Source of the DNA: Ruania suaedae
GTDB lineage: Bacteria > Actinomycetota > Actinomycetes > Actinomycetales > Beutenbergiaceae
Length of the DNA stretch: 64,000 nt
Direction of reading: 5' to 3'
Assembly: GCF_021049265.1 (NCBI RefSeq)
Contig: NZ_CP088018.1
Coordinates: 2,728,001 to 2,792,000, forward strand
Below the pieces are notes generated by a model. The model had not been told where the DNA came from. It ran no database searches and saw only the letters and a program-made list of their open reading frames with translations. The position numbers were made by a program, and so were the translations under genes. Below, in pieces: positions 9,172 to 17,703 of the stretch (the stretch's first letter is position 1; each line of letters opens with the position of its first letter).

Positions 9172-9200
9172 TACGCTGACGTAACCTACGATGGCGTAGG
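9172..9200. promoter_or_regulatory. Paired ACG-N4-CGT inverted repeats upstream of hemolysin III gene
   Basis: Two adjacent palindromes lie in the divergent uppS/hemolysin III intergenic region: TACG-CTGA-CGTA (9172-9183) and CCTACG-ATGG-CGTAGG (9185-9200). They end 41 nt before the hemolysin III start, overlapping where its promoter should be. Such symmetry fits a TetR-type regulator site; the regulator is unknown. Confidence 0.5.
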
Positions 9201-9241
9201 AAGCGGGTCCGCCCGCTGCGCCCGCCAGATCAGGAGCACCC

Positions 9242-9919
9242 ATGAGCCCTACCCGAGAGCCCCTCGCGGGCATCCCGCCGGAGATCGCGGTCAAGCCCCG
9301 ACTGCGCGGATGGATCCACAGCGTCATGGCCCCGATCTCGCTGGTGGTGGCACTGATCCTCGTGCTCGGTTCGACCACCACGACGGCGGCCCTGACCACC
9401 GCCGTCTTCGGTCTGACGACCGTGGTGCTGTTCGGTACGAGTGCGATCTATCACCGCGGCACCTGGTCACCGGGCACCTTCGCGGTGCTGCGACGCCTGG
9501 ACCACTCCAACATCTTCCTGGTCATCGCCGGGACGTACACGCCGCTGGCGGCGCTGCTGCTGCCGGCAGCCACCGCCAGGGTCCTGCTGATCGTCGTCTG
9601 GTCCGGCGCCCTGGTGGGCCTGCTGGCACGGATGTTCTGGATGAGCGCCCCGCGCTGGTTCTACGTTCCCGTGTACATCGCGCTCGGCTGGGTGGCGCTC
9701 TGGTTCCTGCCGCAGTTCTGGGGCGAGGGCAGCCCGGCCGTGGCGATCCTGGTCATGGTGGGCGGGCTCGGCTACACCCTCGGCGCGCTCGCCTACGGCC
9801 TCAAGCGACCCAACCCGGTGCCGGGCTGGTTCGGCTTCCACGAGATCTTCCACACGGGCACCGTGATCGGATACGGCGCTCACGCGGTGGCCATCGCGAT
9901 CGCCGCCTCGATCCTGTGA
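9242..9919 (+). CDS. Hemolysin III / PAQR family membrane protein
   Basis: A 225-residue protein with seven predicted membrane segments. PAQR/hemolysin III signatures are visible: LFGTSAIYHRGTW in the second segment, LRRLDHSNIFLVIAGTYTPLA, and the C-terminal FHEIFHTGTVIGYGAHAVAI. The conserved Ser-His-Asp-His set could bind zinc as in PAQR receptors. Bacterial members are linked to membrane homeostasis, though the exact activity is not settled. ATG 9242 follows AGGAG. Confidence 0.92.
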   Translation: MSPTREPLAGIPPEIAVKPRLRGWIHSVMAPISLVVALILVLGSTTTTAALTTAVFGLTTVVLFGTSAIYHRGTWSPGTFAVLRRLDHSNIFLVIAGTYTPLAALLLPAATARVLLIVVWSGALVGLLARMFWMSAPRWFYVPVYIALGWVALWFLPQFWGEGSPAVAILVMVGGLGYTLGALAYGLKRPNPVPGWFGFHEIFHTGTVIGYGAHAVAIAIAASIL

Positions 9920-9964
9920 CCCCGGGCTAGGGTGGGGCGGACCTAACCGAGAGGATCCTGGCCC

Positions 9965-10915
9965 ATGGCCCGCGACTTCAGCGCACCCGTTGCCGACCTG
10001 CTCCGCGTGGACGACGACTTCGACCTCACCTCCTTCGACCGGCGGGGCACACCCGGGTGGGAGCACGGCAAGAAGGCGGCCGAGAAAGCCCTCGCCGCGC
10101 GGGGCGAGCGACTCTCCGAGCTGCAGGAGCGGCTGTTCGCGGAAGGGCGCGCGGGCGGCACGCGATCGGTGCTGCTGGTGCTGCAGGGCCTGGACACCGC
10201 CGGTAAGGGCGGGATCGTGCGCCACGTGATCGGGATGGTCGACCCGCAGGGCGTGGACCTGGCCTCCTTCGGCGTGCCCACCGCGCAGGAGCAGAAGCAC
10301 CACCACCTCTGGCGGGTGCGCCGGGCGTTGCCGCGCCCGGGGCAGATCGGGGTCTTCGACCGTTCGCACTACGAGCAGGTGCTGGTGGTCAAGGTCGAGG
10401 AGCTGGAGCCGCCCGAGCTGCAGGAGAAGCGCTACGCCGAGCTCATCCGTTTCGACCGCCTCACGGCGGCCGCGGACACACTCGTGATCAAGGTGGCCCT
10501 GATGGTCTCCCACGAGGAGCAGGGCGAGCGCCTGCTCGAGCGCTTGGACCGCCCCGACAAGCACTGGAAGTACAACCCCGCCGATCTGCACACGCGGCAG
10601 AAGTGGGACCAGTACCAGGCGGCCTACCAGGAGATGTTCGAGCGCACCTCCATCGACGAGGCTCCCTGGCACGTGGTCCCCGCCGACCGGAAGTGGTACG
10701 CCCGTCTCGCGGTCACCCAGCTGCTGGTCGACGCGCTGGAGTCGATGGACCTGACCTGGCCCGAGGCCGACTTCGACGTCGATGCGCAGCGGACCCTGCT
10801 GGCGGAGACCGCCCGGTCCCGCGCCAAGGACGAGCCGCCGGCCGCCAAGAAGTCGGCCAAGAAACCGGCCGCTAAGAAGTCGGCCAAGAAGTCGAAGAAG
10901 CCCGCGAAGAAGTAG
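9965..10915 (+). CDS. Polyphosphate kinase 2 family protein with lysine-rich C-terminal tail
   Basis: PPK2 enzymes move phosphate between polyphosphate and nucleotides. The 316-residue protein carries Walker A LVLQGLDTAGKGG (Lys81) and Walker B GVFDRSHYEQVL (Asp132-Arg133) plus the lid region HWKYNPADLHTRQKWDQY. Whether it is an AMP- or NDP-phosphorylating subclass is not decided by sequence alone. Residues 290-316 form a Lys/Ala/Pro tail with AAKKSAKKP-type repeats that resembles histone H1 tails and is not part of the PPK2 fold. It starts at ATG 9965 and ends in a strong terminator. Confidence 0.93.
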   Translation: MARDFSAPVADLLRVDDDFDLTSFDRRGTPGWEHGKKAAEKALAARGERLSELQERLFAEGRAGGTRSVLLVLQGLDTAGKGGIVRHVIGMVDPQGVDLASFGVPTAQEQKHHHLWRVRRALPRPGQIGVFDRSHYEQVLVVKVEELEPPELQEKRYAELIRFDRLTAAADTLVIKVALMVSHEEQGERLLERLDRPDKHWKYNPADLHTRQKWDQYQAAYQEMFERTSIDEAPWHVVPADRKWYARLAVTQLLVDALESMDLTWPEADFDVDAQRTLLAETARSRAKDEPPAAKKSAKKPAAKKSAKKSKKPAKK

Positions 10916-10938
10916 CGGGGGGCGGAACGGAACTGACG

Positions 10939-10984
10939 GCCCTGAGCGCCTCCGTGCCAGATGTGGCGCGGAGGCGCTCAGGGC
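10939..10984. terminator. Bidirectional terminator between ppk2 and the nitrilase gene
   Basis: A perfect 16-bp inverted repeat (arms 10939-10954 and 10969-10984, GCCCTGAGCGCCTCCG) with a 14-nt loop sits between two convergent genes. It can serve both directions. Confidence 0.85.
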
Positions 10985-10991
10985 TGTCTGT

Positions 10992-11795
10992 TCAGTCCCG
11001 CCGCGGCACCACCGTGTACCGCCGGTGCGCCAGGCTCGGCACCTGCTCACGGACGTCGCGGACCAGCGCCGGGTCCAGCTCGGCGTGGACGATGGCCGCG
11101 GTGCTCGCATCCTCGGTGCCGGCCAGGAGCCGGCCCGTGGGGTCGATCACCTGCGTGCGTCCGCTGCGGCCGTCCCCGCCCTGACTGGCCAGGACGAGGT
11201 AGGCCGTGTTCTCGATCGCCCGCGCGCGCACCAGCACGTCGAGCTGGTCCGCCTTCCCCGGGCCGTCCGCCCACGCCGCCCCGACCACGAACACCTCGGC
11301 GCCGGCATCGGCGAGCACCCGGAAGGTCTCGGGAAAGCGCAGGTCGTAACAGGTCGCCAGGCCCACCCGCAGGTCGCCCACCTCGATCACGACCGCATGC
11401 CCGGACGGGCCGGCATCGAGCACCTCCGACTCCCGGACCCCGAACGCGTCGAAGAGGTGCACCTTCTCGTACCGGGCGCAGGGTGCGCCGTCGGGGCCGA
11501 CGGCGAAGGCGACGTTGACGCACCGGCCTGCCTGGCCGGAGGGCTCCATCGTGCCGGCCACCACCGTGACCCGCTCCTGCGCAGCCACCGCGGCGATGCC
11601 CTGGTGGAAGGCGCCCGACCGGTCCTCACCCAGGCCCGGGTGCAGCCGCGGCGCCCAGCCCGAGGCGTACTCGGGCAGCACCACCAGCTGCGCTCCCGCC
11701 CGCGCGGCCGAGCGAATCTGATCGACGGCGAGACGCAGGTTCTCGGCACGGTCCTGAGTCGCGTTGAGCTGGACGGCGGCGACGGTCACGCTCAC
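10992..11795 (-). CDS. Carbon-nitrogen hydrolase (nitrilase superfamily, Nit-like amidase)
   Basis: A 267-residue amidase with the full Glu-Lys-Cys triad: Glu42 in VVLPEYASG, Lys111 in YEKVHLFDAFG and Cys149 in LATCYDLRFPE. The CYDLRFPE form and EKVHLFD place it near the Nit1/Nit2 branch, whose eukaryotic members hydrolyse deaminated glutathione or omega-amides. The GTG start at 11795 overlaps the stop of the preceding small membrane protein gene by 4 nt. That gene in turn overlaps mca, so all three are coupled. Substrate is not known. Confidence 0.92.
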   Translation of the reverse strand: MSVTVAAVQLNATQDRAENLRLAVDQIRSAARAGAQLVVLPEYASGWAPRLHPGLGEDRSGAFHQGIAAVAAQERVTVVAGTMEPSGQAGRCVNVAFAVGPDGAPCARYEKVHLFDAFGVRESEVLDAGPSGHAVVIEVGDLRVGLATCYDLRFPETFRVLADAGAEVFVVGAAWADGPGKADQLDVLVRARAIENTAYLVLASQGGDGRSGRTQVIDPTGRLLAGTEDASTAAIVHAELDPALVRDVREQVPSLAHRRYTVVPRRD

Positions 11796-12070
11796 GACGG
11801 ACCGCGCTCGCGTGGGGGCTGGGCCGGGGGCGCGTCGTCGGTGGGACCGGCCTGCTGCGCCTCGTCCTCGCTGGCCCTGCCATCCTCCGCGTGCCGGTCC
11901 GCCTCGGCCTGCTCGGCCGCCCGGGCCTGGATGCGGCGCATGTGCACGGTGAAGGACCGGGCGATCAGGATGATGACGACGGCGAGGATCAGCAGTACCC
12001 AGAAGGCTCCGACGCCGGGGCTGACCATCGTGGGGTCGAATCCGTTCGCGAGCGGCGAGGCGGCCATCAT
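11792..12070 (-). CDS. Small single-pass membrane protein
   Basis: A 92-residue protein. It has a short N-terminus, one membrane helix ([21 protein letters not shown], about residues 19-39), then a positively charged patch ([12 protein letters not shown]) and a hydrophilic acidic/proline-rich C-terminus, probably cytoplasmic. It overlaps the mca stop by 4 nt (ATGA) and the nitrilase start by 4 nt (GTGA). Small proteins of this kind often follow mca in actinobacteria, but I cannot name a function. Confidence 0.82.
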   Translation of the reverse strand: MMAASPLANGFDPTMVSPGVGAFWVLLILAVVIILIARSFTVHMRRIQARAAEQAEADRHAEDGRASEDEAQQAGPTDDAPPAQPPRERGPS

Positions 12071-12933
12071 CGCAACCCGTCGAACAGATCGTCCTCGGGC
12101 GGGGACGTCGCCACCCGGGAGTGCACGAGTTCGTACTCCTCGATCGGCCAGACCTCACGCTCGAGATCGCGGGGGACGGCGAAGAAGAAGCCGTCCGGGT
12201 CGATCTGCGTCGCATGCGCGAGCAGGGCCCGGTCCCGGCGATCGAAGTAGTCGGCGCAGTGGATCCGGGTGGTGACCTTCTCGGCGCGGTCATCCCTGTC
12301 CCAGCGGTCCATCCACTCCGCGAACGGGGACTCCAGCCCCTGCGCGAGCATCGCCTCGTGCACGGCATGGATCCGCTCCCGGGAGAAGCCGTGGTCGTAG
12401 TAGAGCTTGGAGACCTCCCACGGCTGCCCGGCCTCTGGGAAGCGGTCCGCGTCGGCGGCGGCCTCGAACGCGGCCATCGACACCTCATGGGTGCGGATGT
12501 GGTCCGGGTGCGGGTAGCCGCCCTGCTCGTTGTAGGTGGTCATCACGTGAGGGCGGAACTCGCGCACCACCCGCACCAGCGCCTCCGCCGACTCCTCGAG
12601 CGGCACCAGCGCGAAGCATCCCTCCGGCAGGGCCGGCAGCGGATCGCCCTCGGGCAGGCCCGAGTCGACGAAGCCCAGCCAGAGCTGACGCACGCCGAGC
12701 GCCTCGGCGGCGGCGGCCATCTCCCGGCGCCGGTAGCCGATCATGTCGCGCTGCACCTCGGGGTCGTCCTGCAGGCGAGGGTTGAGCACGTCTCCCCGCT
12801 CTCCCCCGGTGCAGGTCACCACGAGGACCTCCACCCCCTCATGGGCGTAGCGGGCCATGGTGGCGGCACCCTTGCTCGACTCGTCGTCCGGGTGAGCGTG
12901 GACGGCCATCAGCCGCAAGTTCTCGCCAGGCAC
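12067..12933 (-). CDS. mca: Mycothiol S-conjugate amidase
   Basis: Zinc amidase that cleaves mycothiol conjugates of toxins or antibiotics into a mercapturic acid and GlcN-inositol. The 288-residue protein has the LmbE/PIG-L metal motif AVHAHPDDE (residues 11-18, ligands His14 and Asp17) and HPDH (142-145), with the Mca-type [11 protein letters not shown] segment. MshB is the close paralogue; [12 protein letters not shown] and the [23 protein letters not shown] tail favour Mca. GTG 12933 has GGAGG upstream. It heads a three-gene overlapping operon. Confidence 0.93.
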   Translation of the reverse strand: MPGENLRLMAVHAHPDDESSKGAATMARYAHEGVEVLVVTCTGGERGDVLNPRLQDDPEVQRDMIGYRRREMAAAAEALGVRQLWLGFVDSGLPEGDPLPALPEGCFALVPLEESAEALVRVVREFRPHVMTTYNEQGGYPHPDHIRTHEVSMAAFEAAADADRFPEAGQPWEVSKLYYDHGFSRERIHAVHEAMLAQGLESPFAEWMDRWDRDDRAEKVTTRIHCADYFDRRDRALLAHATQIDPDGFFFAVPRDLEREVWPIEEYELVHSRVATSPPEDDLFDGLR

Positions 12934-13024
12934 AGCTGGATCCTCCGGGGAGCGATGGTGGACAATGGGGGTGCCTCGCCGTGGACCGGCGAGTCACGAT
13001 GCTCCCTAGTCTAAGGACGTCCGC

Positions 13025-13486
13025 GTGGTTCCAGCACCGCCTCGGTCAGGAGCCGATGTGCGCCCAGGCGACCGCGACCCCGAGGACGTCGCCGCCCTGA
13101 TGGCCCGGCGCTACGGCCGCAGCGCCGAGGGGGACACCCGTCGGCGACGCCGGACCTGGGTGGTGGCGGCCGTGTGCGCCGTCCTGGGTCTGTCGGCGCT
13201 GGCCATGGTCACGGTCGGCCTGCTCGAGCCCACGGTGAGCTCCCAGGACGTCGGGTTCGAGGTGCTCGACGCCGAGACGGTCCGGGTGACCTTCGATGTC
13301 ACCCGACCCGCCGGCCGGGAGGCTCAGTGCACCCTGGAGGCGTTGCACACCGGGTTCGGGCAGGTGGGCCTGCTGGAGGTGCCCGTGCCGGTCTCGCAGG
13401 GCCACACCGACCGGATGACGGTCGAGATCGCCACCACCGAGCTGGCCACGACGGGCATTGTCCGGGAGTGCCGGCTGCTCGACTGA
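13025..13486 (+). CDS. DUF4307 domain membrane protein
   Basis: A 153-residue protein: a short N-terminus with ALMARRYGRSAEG, one membrane helix (WVVAAVCAVLGLSALAMVTVG, residues 45-65) and an extracytoplasmic beta-rich domain ending in IVRECRLLD. This is the DUF4307 layout, an actinobacterial family commonly found between mca and greA, exactly as here. Start is GTG 13025; ATG 13100 region is less likely. Function unknown. Confidence 0.85.
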   Translation: MVPAPPRSGADVRPGDRDPEDVAALMARRYGRSAEGDTRRRRRTWVVAAVCAVLGLSALAMVTVGLLEPTVSSQDVGFEVLDAETVRVTFDVTRPAGREAQCTLEALHTGFGQVGLLEVPVPVSQGHTDRMTVEIATTELATTGIVRECRLLD

Positions 13487-13665
13487 CGCGCCCGGCGCGG
13501 AGCGCTGATCGCGCGTGCAGGCACCGGAGCCGCTATGATGACTGTTTCCCGCCGCCCCGGTGCGGCCGCACAAGGCAAGCCAGCCCGGGGGCCGGAACTC
13601 CCGCACACCCACATCGAGGTGTGATGCGGTCGAGCGCCGGCCAACGCAGATCGTAGGAGGAAACC

Positions 13666-14145
13666 GTGTCCGATACCACGTGGCTGACCAAGGACGCATT
13701 CGACCGTCTTCAGGCGGAGTACGACCACCTGATCAGTGTCGGGCGGGCCGAGATCGCCGACCGCATCGAGTCCGCGCGCGAGGAGGGCGACCTCAAGGAG
13801 AACGGGGGCTACCACGCCGCCCGCGAGGAGCAGGCCAAGCAGGAGGCAAGGATCCGTCAGCTCGACGACCTGCTGCGCACCGCCGAGGTCGGCGAATCAC
13901 CCGCCGACGACGGCGTGGTCGAGCCCGGCATGGTCGTGACGGCCAAGGTGGCCGGCGAGGAGATGCAGTTCCTGCTCGGCTCCCGCGAGGTCGCGGGCGA
14001 CACCGACCTGGACGTCTACTCCTCGAACTCCCCCCTGGGCAGCGCCATCGTCGGCAAGAAGGTCGGCGAGAAGGCGTCCTACGAGGCCCCCAACGGCAAG
14101 ACGATCACGGTCGAGGTCGTCAACGCGACGCCCTTCTCCGGCTGA
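13666..14145 (+). CDS. greA: Transcription elongation factor GreA
   Basis: Rescues backtracked RNA polymerase by stimulating transcript cleavage. The 159-residue protein has the N-terminal coiled coil with the tip motif ESAREEGDLKENGGYHAAREEQ, where the acidic Asp/Glu pair reaches the polymerase active site, and a C-terminal FKBP-like domain (NSPLGSAIVGKKVGEKASYEAPNG). The GTG start has an excellent GGAGG. A strong hairpin follows the stop. Confidence 0.97.
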   Translation: MSDTTWLTKDAFDRLQAEYDHLISVGRAEIADRIESAREEGDLKENGGYHAAREEQAKQEARIRQLDDLLRTAEVGESPADDGVVEPGMVVTAKVAGEEMQFLLGSREVAGDTDLDVYSSNSPLGSAIVGKKVGEKASYEAPNGKTITVEVVNATPFSG

Positions 14146-14165
14146 GGTCGACCCGCACGAACGCC

Positions 14166-14199
14166 GGTGCCCGCCCGATCATCCGATCGGGCGGGCACC
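14166..14199. terminator. Bidirectional terminator between greA and the AI-2E family gene
   Basis: Perfect 15-bp stem (GGTGCCCGCCCGATC and its complement) with the 4-nt loop ATCC, 20 nt past the greA stop and 30 nt past the end of the convergent gene. Confidence 0.88.
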
Positions 14200-14229
14200 G
14201 TCATGTGTGGAGGCGGAGACCGCGGCGGC

Positions 14230-15390
14230 TCACCCGCGCTCCGGCTCGGGCTTGGCCCCTCTCGACCCGGGCCGCCGCCGGATACGGCGCCGTCTCGGTA
14301 TGACGGGCACCGGCTCGGGGCGCCCGGCGAGATGGCTCACCACGGTGTTCCCGACCGCGATCACCGGTACGGCGAACAGCGCCCCGACCACGCCACCGAT
14401 GATCGTGCCGGTGGCCACCGCCAGCAGCACCGCGACCGGGTGGAGCTTGAGCGCCCTGCTCATCAGGATCGGCTGCAGCAGATTCGACTCCGCCTGCTGC
14501 ACGAGCAACACCACGCCGAGCATCGCCAGCGCGATCAGCGGCCCCTGGTCCACGAGTGCGACCGCGACCGCGATCGATCCGGTGACGACCGCACCGACGA
14601 TCGGGATGAACGCCCCGACGAACACCAGCACCCCGAGCGGCAACGCCAGCGGCACACCGAGGATCCAGGCGCCGAGCCCGATGCCGACGCCGTCGATGAA
14701 GGCCACCATCAGCTGGGTCCGGGCGTAGACGCTGAGGCTGACCCAGCCGCGCTGCCCGGCGCCGTCGACCCGGTCCCAGGTGGCGCGGGGGAAGAGCTGC
14801 ACCACCCAGTTCCACACGAGCCGCCCCTCCTTCAGGAAGAAGAAGAGGCAGAAGATCGCGATCAGTGCGCCGGCGACGACATGCCCCACCGAGGTGCCGA
14901 CCGAGAGCGCACCGCTGAAGATCTGCTGCGCGTTCGCCTCCAGCTGGTCCTGGATCTGGGTGATGTAGCTGTTCAGGTCGGCGGTGGACAGTTGCAACGG
15001 ACCCGTGTTCAGCCAGTCGATGAACTCCTGGATCCCTTGCCAGGCCGTCTCGGCCAGGTCGCGGATGCCGGAGACGATGGAGGCGCCGGCGAGGGTCAGC
15101 AGGCCCCCGACCGCGGCGATCGCCACGATCATGGTGCCCACGGTCGCCAGGGTCCGCGGCACCCGCCGGCGATCCAGCCAGTTCACCACCGGGGCGAGCA
15201 GCGAGGAGACCAGGACGGCGACCAGCACCGGCACGACCACCGTCTTGATCTGCACCAGCCCGAGCACGACGATCGCGATCGCGAGCACGATGAGCAGGAA
15301 GCGCCAGGACCACGCCGCTGCCGCCCGGACCGGCCTGGTGACCGGGGACTCCCGCTCCTCACCCTGCCGGGCACGCTCCTCGTCCGCCAC
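14230..15390 (-). CDS. AI-2E family transporter (DUF20/PerM-like)
   Basis: A 386-residue integral membrane protein with about eight helices. It shows the family pattern of two N-terminal helices (FLLIVLAIAIVVLGLVQI, VVVPVLVAVLVSSLLAPVVNWLDRR), a soluble central segment (QEFIDWLNTG to DQLEANAQ) and a C-terminal block with GALIAIFCLFFFLKEG and GAFIPIVGAVVTG. The family includes AI-2 exporters and Na+/H+ antiporters, so the substrate is open. GTG 15390 is preceded by AGGAAGG. The C-terminal tail is very basic (IPRRRRIRRRPGSRG). Confidence 0.9.
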   Translation of the reverse strand: MADEERARQGEERESPVTRPVRAAAAWSWRFLLIVLAIAIVVLGLVQIKTVVVPVLVAVLVSSLLAPVVNWLDRRRVPRTLATVGTMIVAIAAVGGLLTLAGASIVSGIRDLAETAWQGIQEFIDWLNTGPLQLSTADLNSYITQIQDQLEANAQQIFSGALSVGTSVGHVVAGALIAIFCLFFFLKEGRLVWNWVVQLFPRATWDRVDGAGQRGWVSLSVYARTQLMVAFIDGVGIGLGAWILGVPLALPLGVLVFVGAFIPIVGAVVTGSIAVAVALVDQGPLIALAMLGVVLLVQQAESNLLQPILMSRALKLHPVAVLLAVATGTIIGGVVGALFAVPVIAVGNTVVSHLAGRPEPVPVIPRRRRIRRRPGSRGAKPEPERG

Positions 15391-15524
15391 GTCTGGCCCC
15401 TTCCTGGTCACAGGGCACAGCGTAGGCACGTGCGCAGGCCGATGCACTGCCGCACCGCGTGTAGCGTGAGTTTCGACCGCGAGACAGCGACCGGCGAGGC
15501 CGATGCGAGGAGCCGTTCCCCCCG

Positions 15525-17171
15525 ATGACCCAGCACCTGCCGACCGGACTGGTCGAGGCCGAACCGGATTTCAACGCATGGAGCTTCTGGTCCACGGCGA
15601 GCGAGGAGAAGCAGCACGCCCAGCGTGAACGCCTCACCGCCCTGGCCGACGGCGGAGCCGACCTTGCCGAGGGGTGCGTGGTCTCGGAGTGGGCAGCCTG
15701 CTTCCCGGACGCGCTCACGCTCGGGCCGCGCTCCTATCTCGCGGCGTTCAGCTACGTCACCGGTGACGTCCACATCGGGGCGAACTCGACGGTCAACGCC
15801 TACGCCGTGGTCCGTGGCACCGTCCGCATCGGCGACGGTGTCCGGATCGGTGCCCACACCTCGCTGCTCGGTTTCGACCACACCTTCGCACCCGACCGGC
15901 CCGTCCACGAGCAGCCGCTGACCAGCGCCGGCATCACGATCGGCGACGACGTCTACGTCGGCTCCCACGTGAGCGTCGTGGACGGCGTCACGATCGGGGC
16001 GCACAGCGTGATCGGCGCCGGATCAGTGGTCACCAAGGACGTCCCGGAGTGGTCGATCATGGTCGGCAACCCGGCCCGGCGCATCCGGGACCGGCGCGGC
16101 CCTGGTGCGCCGGCCGGGCCGGGCGGGCCGGCGGACTCCCTCGCCCGGTTCGCCGACCGGGCCCGGGCGGAGGCGCCCGCACTCCTCGCCCGCTACTGGG
16201 ACGAGGACGCCGGATCCTTCTCGGACACCCCGGGCGCCACGGCGACCGTGCGGGCCCTGTGCGACGCCGTCGAGGTGGCTGACCTGCTCGGACTGGGCAC
16301 CCCCGACCAGCTCGACCGTGACCGGATCGTCCACGAGCTCACCGCGTCACAGGACCCGGCCACCGGCCTCATCCCCCAGCTCGGCGGCACGGTCGAGGCG
16401 ACCGGCGCCGATCTCGGCGGCGGAGCCGTGCGCTACCACCTCCTGTGCGCCGGGTACGCCCTCGATCTCCTCGGCGCGCGGCTGACCCATCCGATCCGGA
16501 TCGTCGACGACCTGCGCGGCGACGCGATGATCGCGGCGCTCGAACGGCAACCGTGGGACGAGAACGCCTGGGGCGCCGGCGACTGGGTGGACTCCGTGGG
16601 CACCGCGCTGCTGTGGAACCGGGACTGGTTCGGGCTCACCGGGCCGCTGAGTACGCTGATCGGCTGGCTGCACCTGAACGTCGACCCGCGCTCGGGGACG
16701 TGGGGTTCGCCCCGCCCCGGCGATGGGCTACGCCAGCCGGTGAACGGGTTCTACCGCCTCACCCGTGGCACGTTCGCGCAGTTCGGGCTGCCGCTGCCTG
16801 CGCCCGAGGCGACGATCGACACCGTCCTAGCCCACGCCCGCGACGACCGGCGCTTCGGCCCCGGGCGCGCGACCGCCTGCGATGTGCTCGACATCGCCCA
16901 CCCGCTCTGGCTCGCCGGCCACCAGAGTGCGCACCGCCGCAGTGAGGTGCGCGCCTGGGCAACCGCACAGGTTCACCGGCTGATCGAGGCGTGGCACCCG
17001 CACGCCGGATTCGGCTTCGCCCAGCGGCCCGACGGCCGCGGTCAGGCGACGCCGAGCCTGCAGGGGAGCGAGATGTGGCTGGCGATCAGCTGGTACCTGG
17101 CCGACCTCCTGGGTGGCGCCGGCAGTCTCGGCTTCGAACCGCGCGGCGTCCACCGGCCCTGGGCGCGCTGA
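15525..17171 (+). CDS. Two-domain protein: hexapeptide-repeat acyltransferase fused to an all-helical toroid-like domain
   Basis: A 548-residue protein. Residues about 60-190 are a left-handed beta-helix of hexapeptide repeats (HIGANSTVNAYAVV, RIGDGVRIGAHTSLLGF, TIGDDVYVGSHVSVVDG, GAHSVIGAGSVV) ending in the typical MVGNPARRIRDRR, as in maltose/galactoside acetyltransferases. A Gly/Pro linker (RGPGAPAGPGGPA) leads to about 340 residues rich in Trp and helical segments, with repeats such as DENAWGAGDWVDSVGTALLWNRDWFGL and LQGSEMWLAISWYLADLLG. That part resembles alpha/alpha-barrel carbohydrate-active or cyclase-like domains, though I cannot name the family. Likely an O- or N-acetyltransferase acting on a sugar. 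Confidence 0.82.
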   Translation: MTQHLPTGLVEAEPDFNAWSFWSTASEEKQHAQRERLTALADGGADLAEGCVVSEWAACFPDALTLGPRSYLAAFSYVTGDVHIGANSTVNAYAVVRGTVRIGDGVRIGAHTSLLGFDHTFAPDRPVHEQPLTSAGITIGDDVYVGSHVSVVDGVTIGAHSVIGAGSVVTKDVPEWSIMVGNPARRIRDRRGPGAPAGPGGPADSLARFADRARAEAPALLARYWDEDAGSFSDTPGATATVRALCDAVEVADLLGLGTPDQLDRDRIVHELTASQDPATGLIPQLGGTVEATGADLGGGAVRYHLLCAGYALDLLGARLTHPIRIVDDLRGDAMIAALERQPWDENAWGAGDWVDSVGTALLWNRDWFGLTGPLSTLIGWLHLNVDPRSGTWGSPRPGDGLRQPVNGFYRLTRGTFAQFGLPLPAPEATIDTVLAHARDDRRFGPGRATACDVLDIAHPLWLAGHQSAHRRSEVRAWATAQVHRLIEAWHPHAGFGFAQRPDGRGQATPSLQGSEMWLAISWYLADLLGGAGSLGFEPRGVHRPWAR

Positions 17172-17202
17172 CCCGGGAACGCGACCACCCGCCCGACCAC
17201 GG

Positions 17203-17238
17203 ACGAGCCCCCGGCACCTCACGGTTCCGGGGGCTCGT
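17203..17238. terminator. Terminator between the acyltransferase fusion and FKBP genes
   Basis: 12-bp perfect stem ACGAGCCCCCGG / CCGGGGGCTCGT (17203-17214, 17227-17238) with a 12-nt loop, between convergent genes. Confidence 0.8.
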
Positions 17239-17261
17239 TCGATACGCAGCGACGTCGTGGG

Positions 17262-17663
17262 TCAGGAGGCGCCGAGGATGTCGACGACGAAGACGAGTGT
17301 GTCGTCGCCGCCGATCCCGGCCTGCGGCACACCATTCGGCCCGTAGCCCTCGTGCGGCGGGATGGAGACCAGCACACGGGACCCGATGGGCTGGCCGACG
17401 AGGCTGTTGTCCCAGCCGGCGATGACGGTGCCGACGCCGATCGGGAACTGGATGGAGGACCCCCGGTCGTAGGAGTTGTCGAACATCGACCCGCCCCAGA
17501 CCTGGCCGAAATAGTTCACGTCGATCGTCTGGCCCGCCTCGACGAGCGGACCCTCGCCGGCGCTGAGGACCTCGATCTCGAGCTCGGCCGGAGCCGCGCT
17601 CTCGGGGAAGGTCAGGACGGGCTTGTCCCCGAAGGAACCGGAAGCGGTGGGAAGCGTGGCCAT
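17262..17663 (-). CDS. FKBP-type peptidyl-prolyl cis-trans isomerase
   Basis: A 133-residue single-domain FKBP. Family residues are present: GPLVEAGQTIDVNYFGQVW, FDNSYDRGSSIQFPIGVGTVIAGWDNSLVGQPIGSRVLVSIPP (the Val-Ile-x-Gly-Trp core of the active site) and HEGYGPNG, then TLVFVVDILGA. No signal peptide is visible, so it is cytoplasmic. It catalyses proline isomerisation in folding proteins. Confidence 0.95.
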   Translation of the reverse strand: MATLPTASGSFGDKPVLTFPESAAPAELEIEVLSAGEGPLVEAGQTIDVNYFGQVWGGSMFDNSYDRGSSIQFPIGVGTVIAGWDNSLVGQPIGSRVLVSIPPHEGYGPNGVPQAGIGGDDTLVFVVDILGAS

Positions 17664-17703
17664 CAGATGGATCCAATCAGTGGATGGGTGCCGGACATGC
17701 CGA

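Noticed and set aside
13534-13539. TATGAT as a greA promoter -10
   Set aside because: No acceptable -35 at 16-18 nt upstream.
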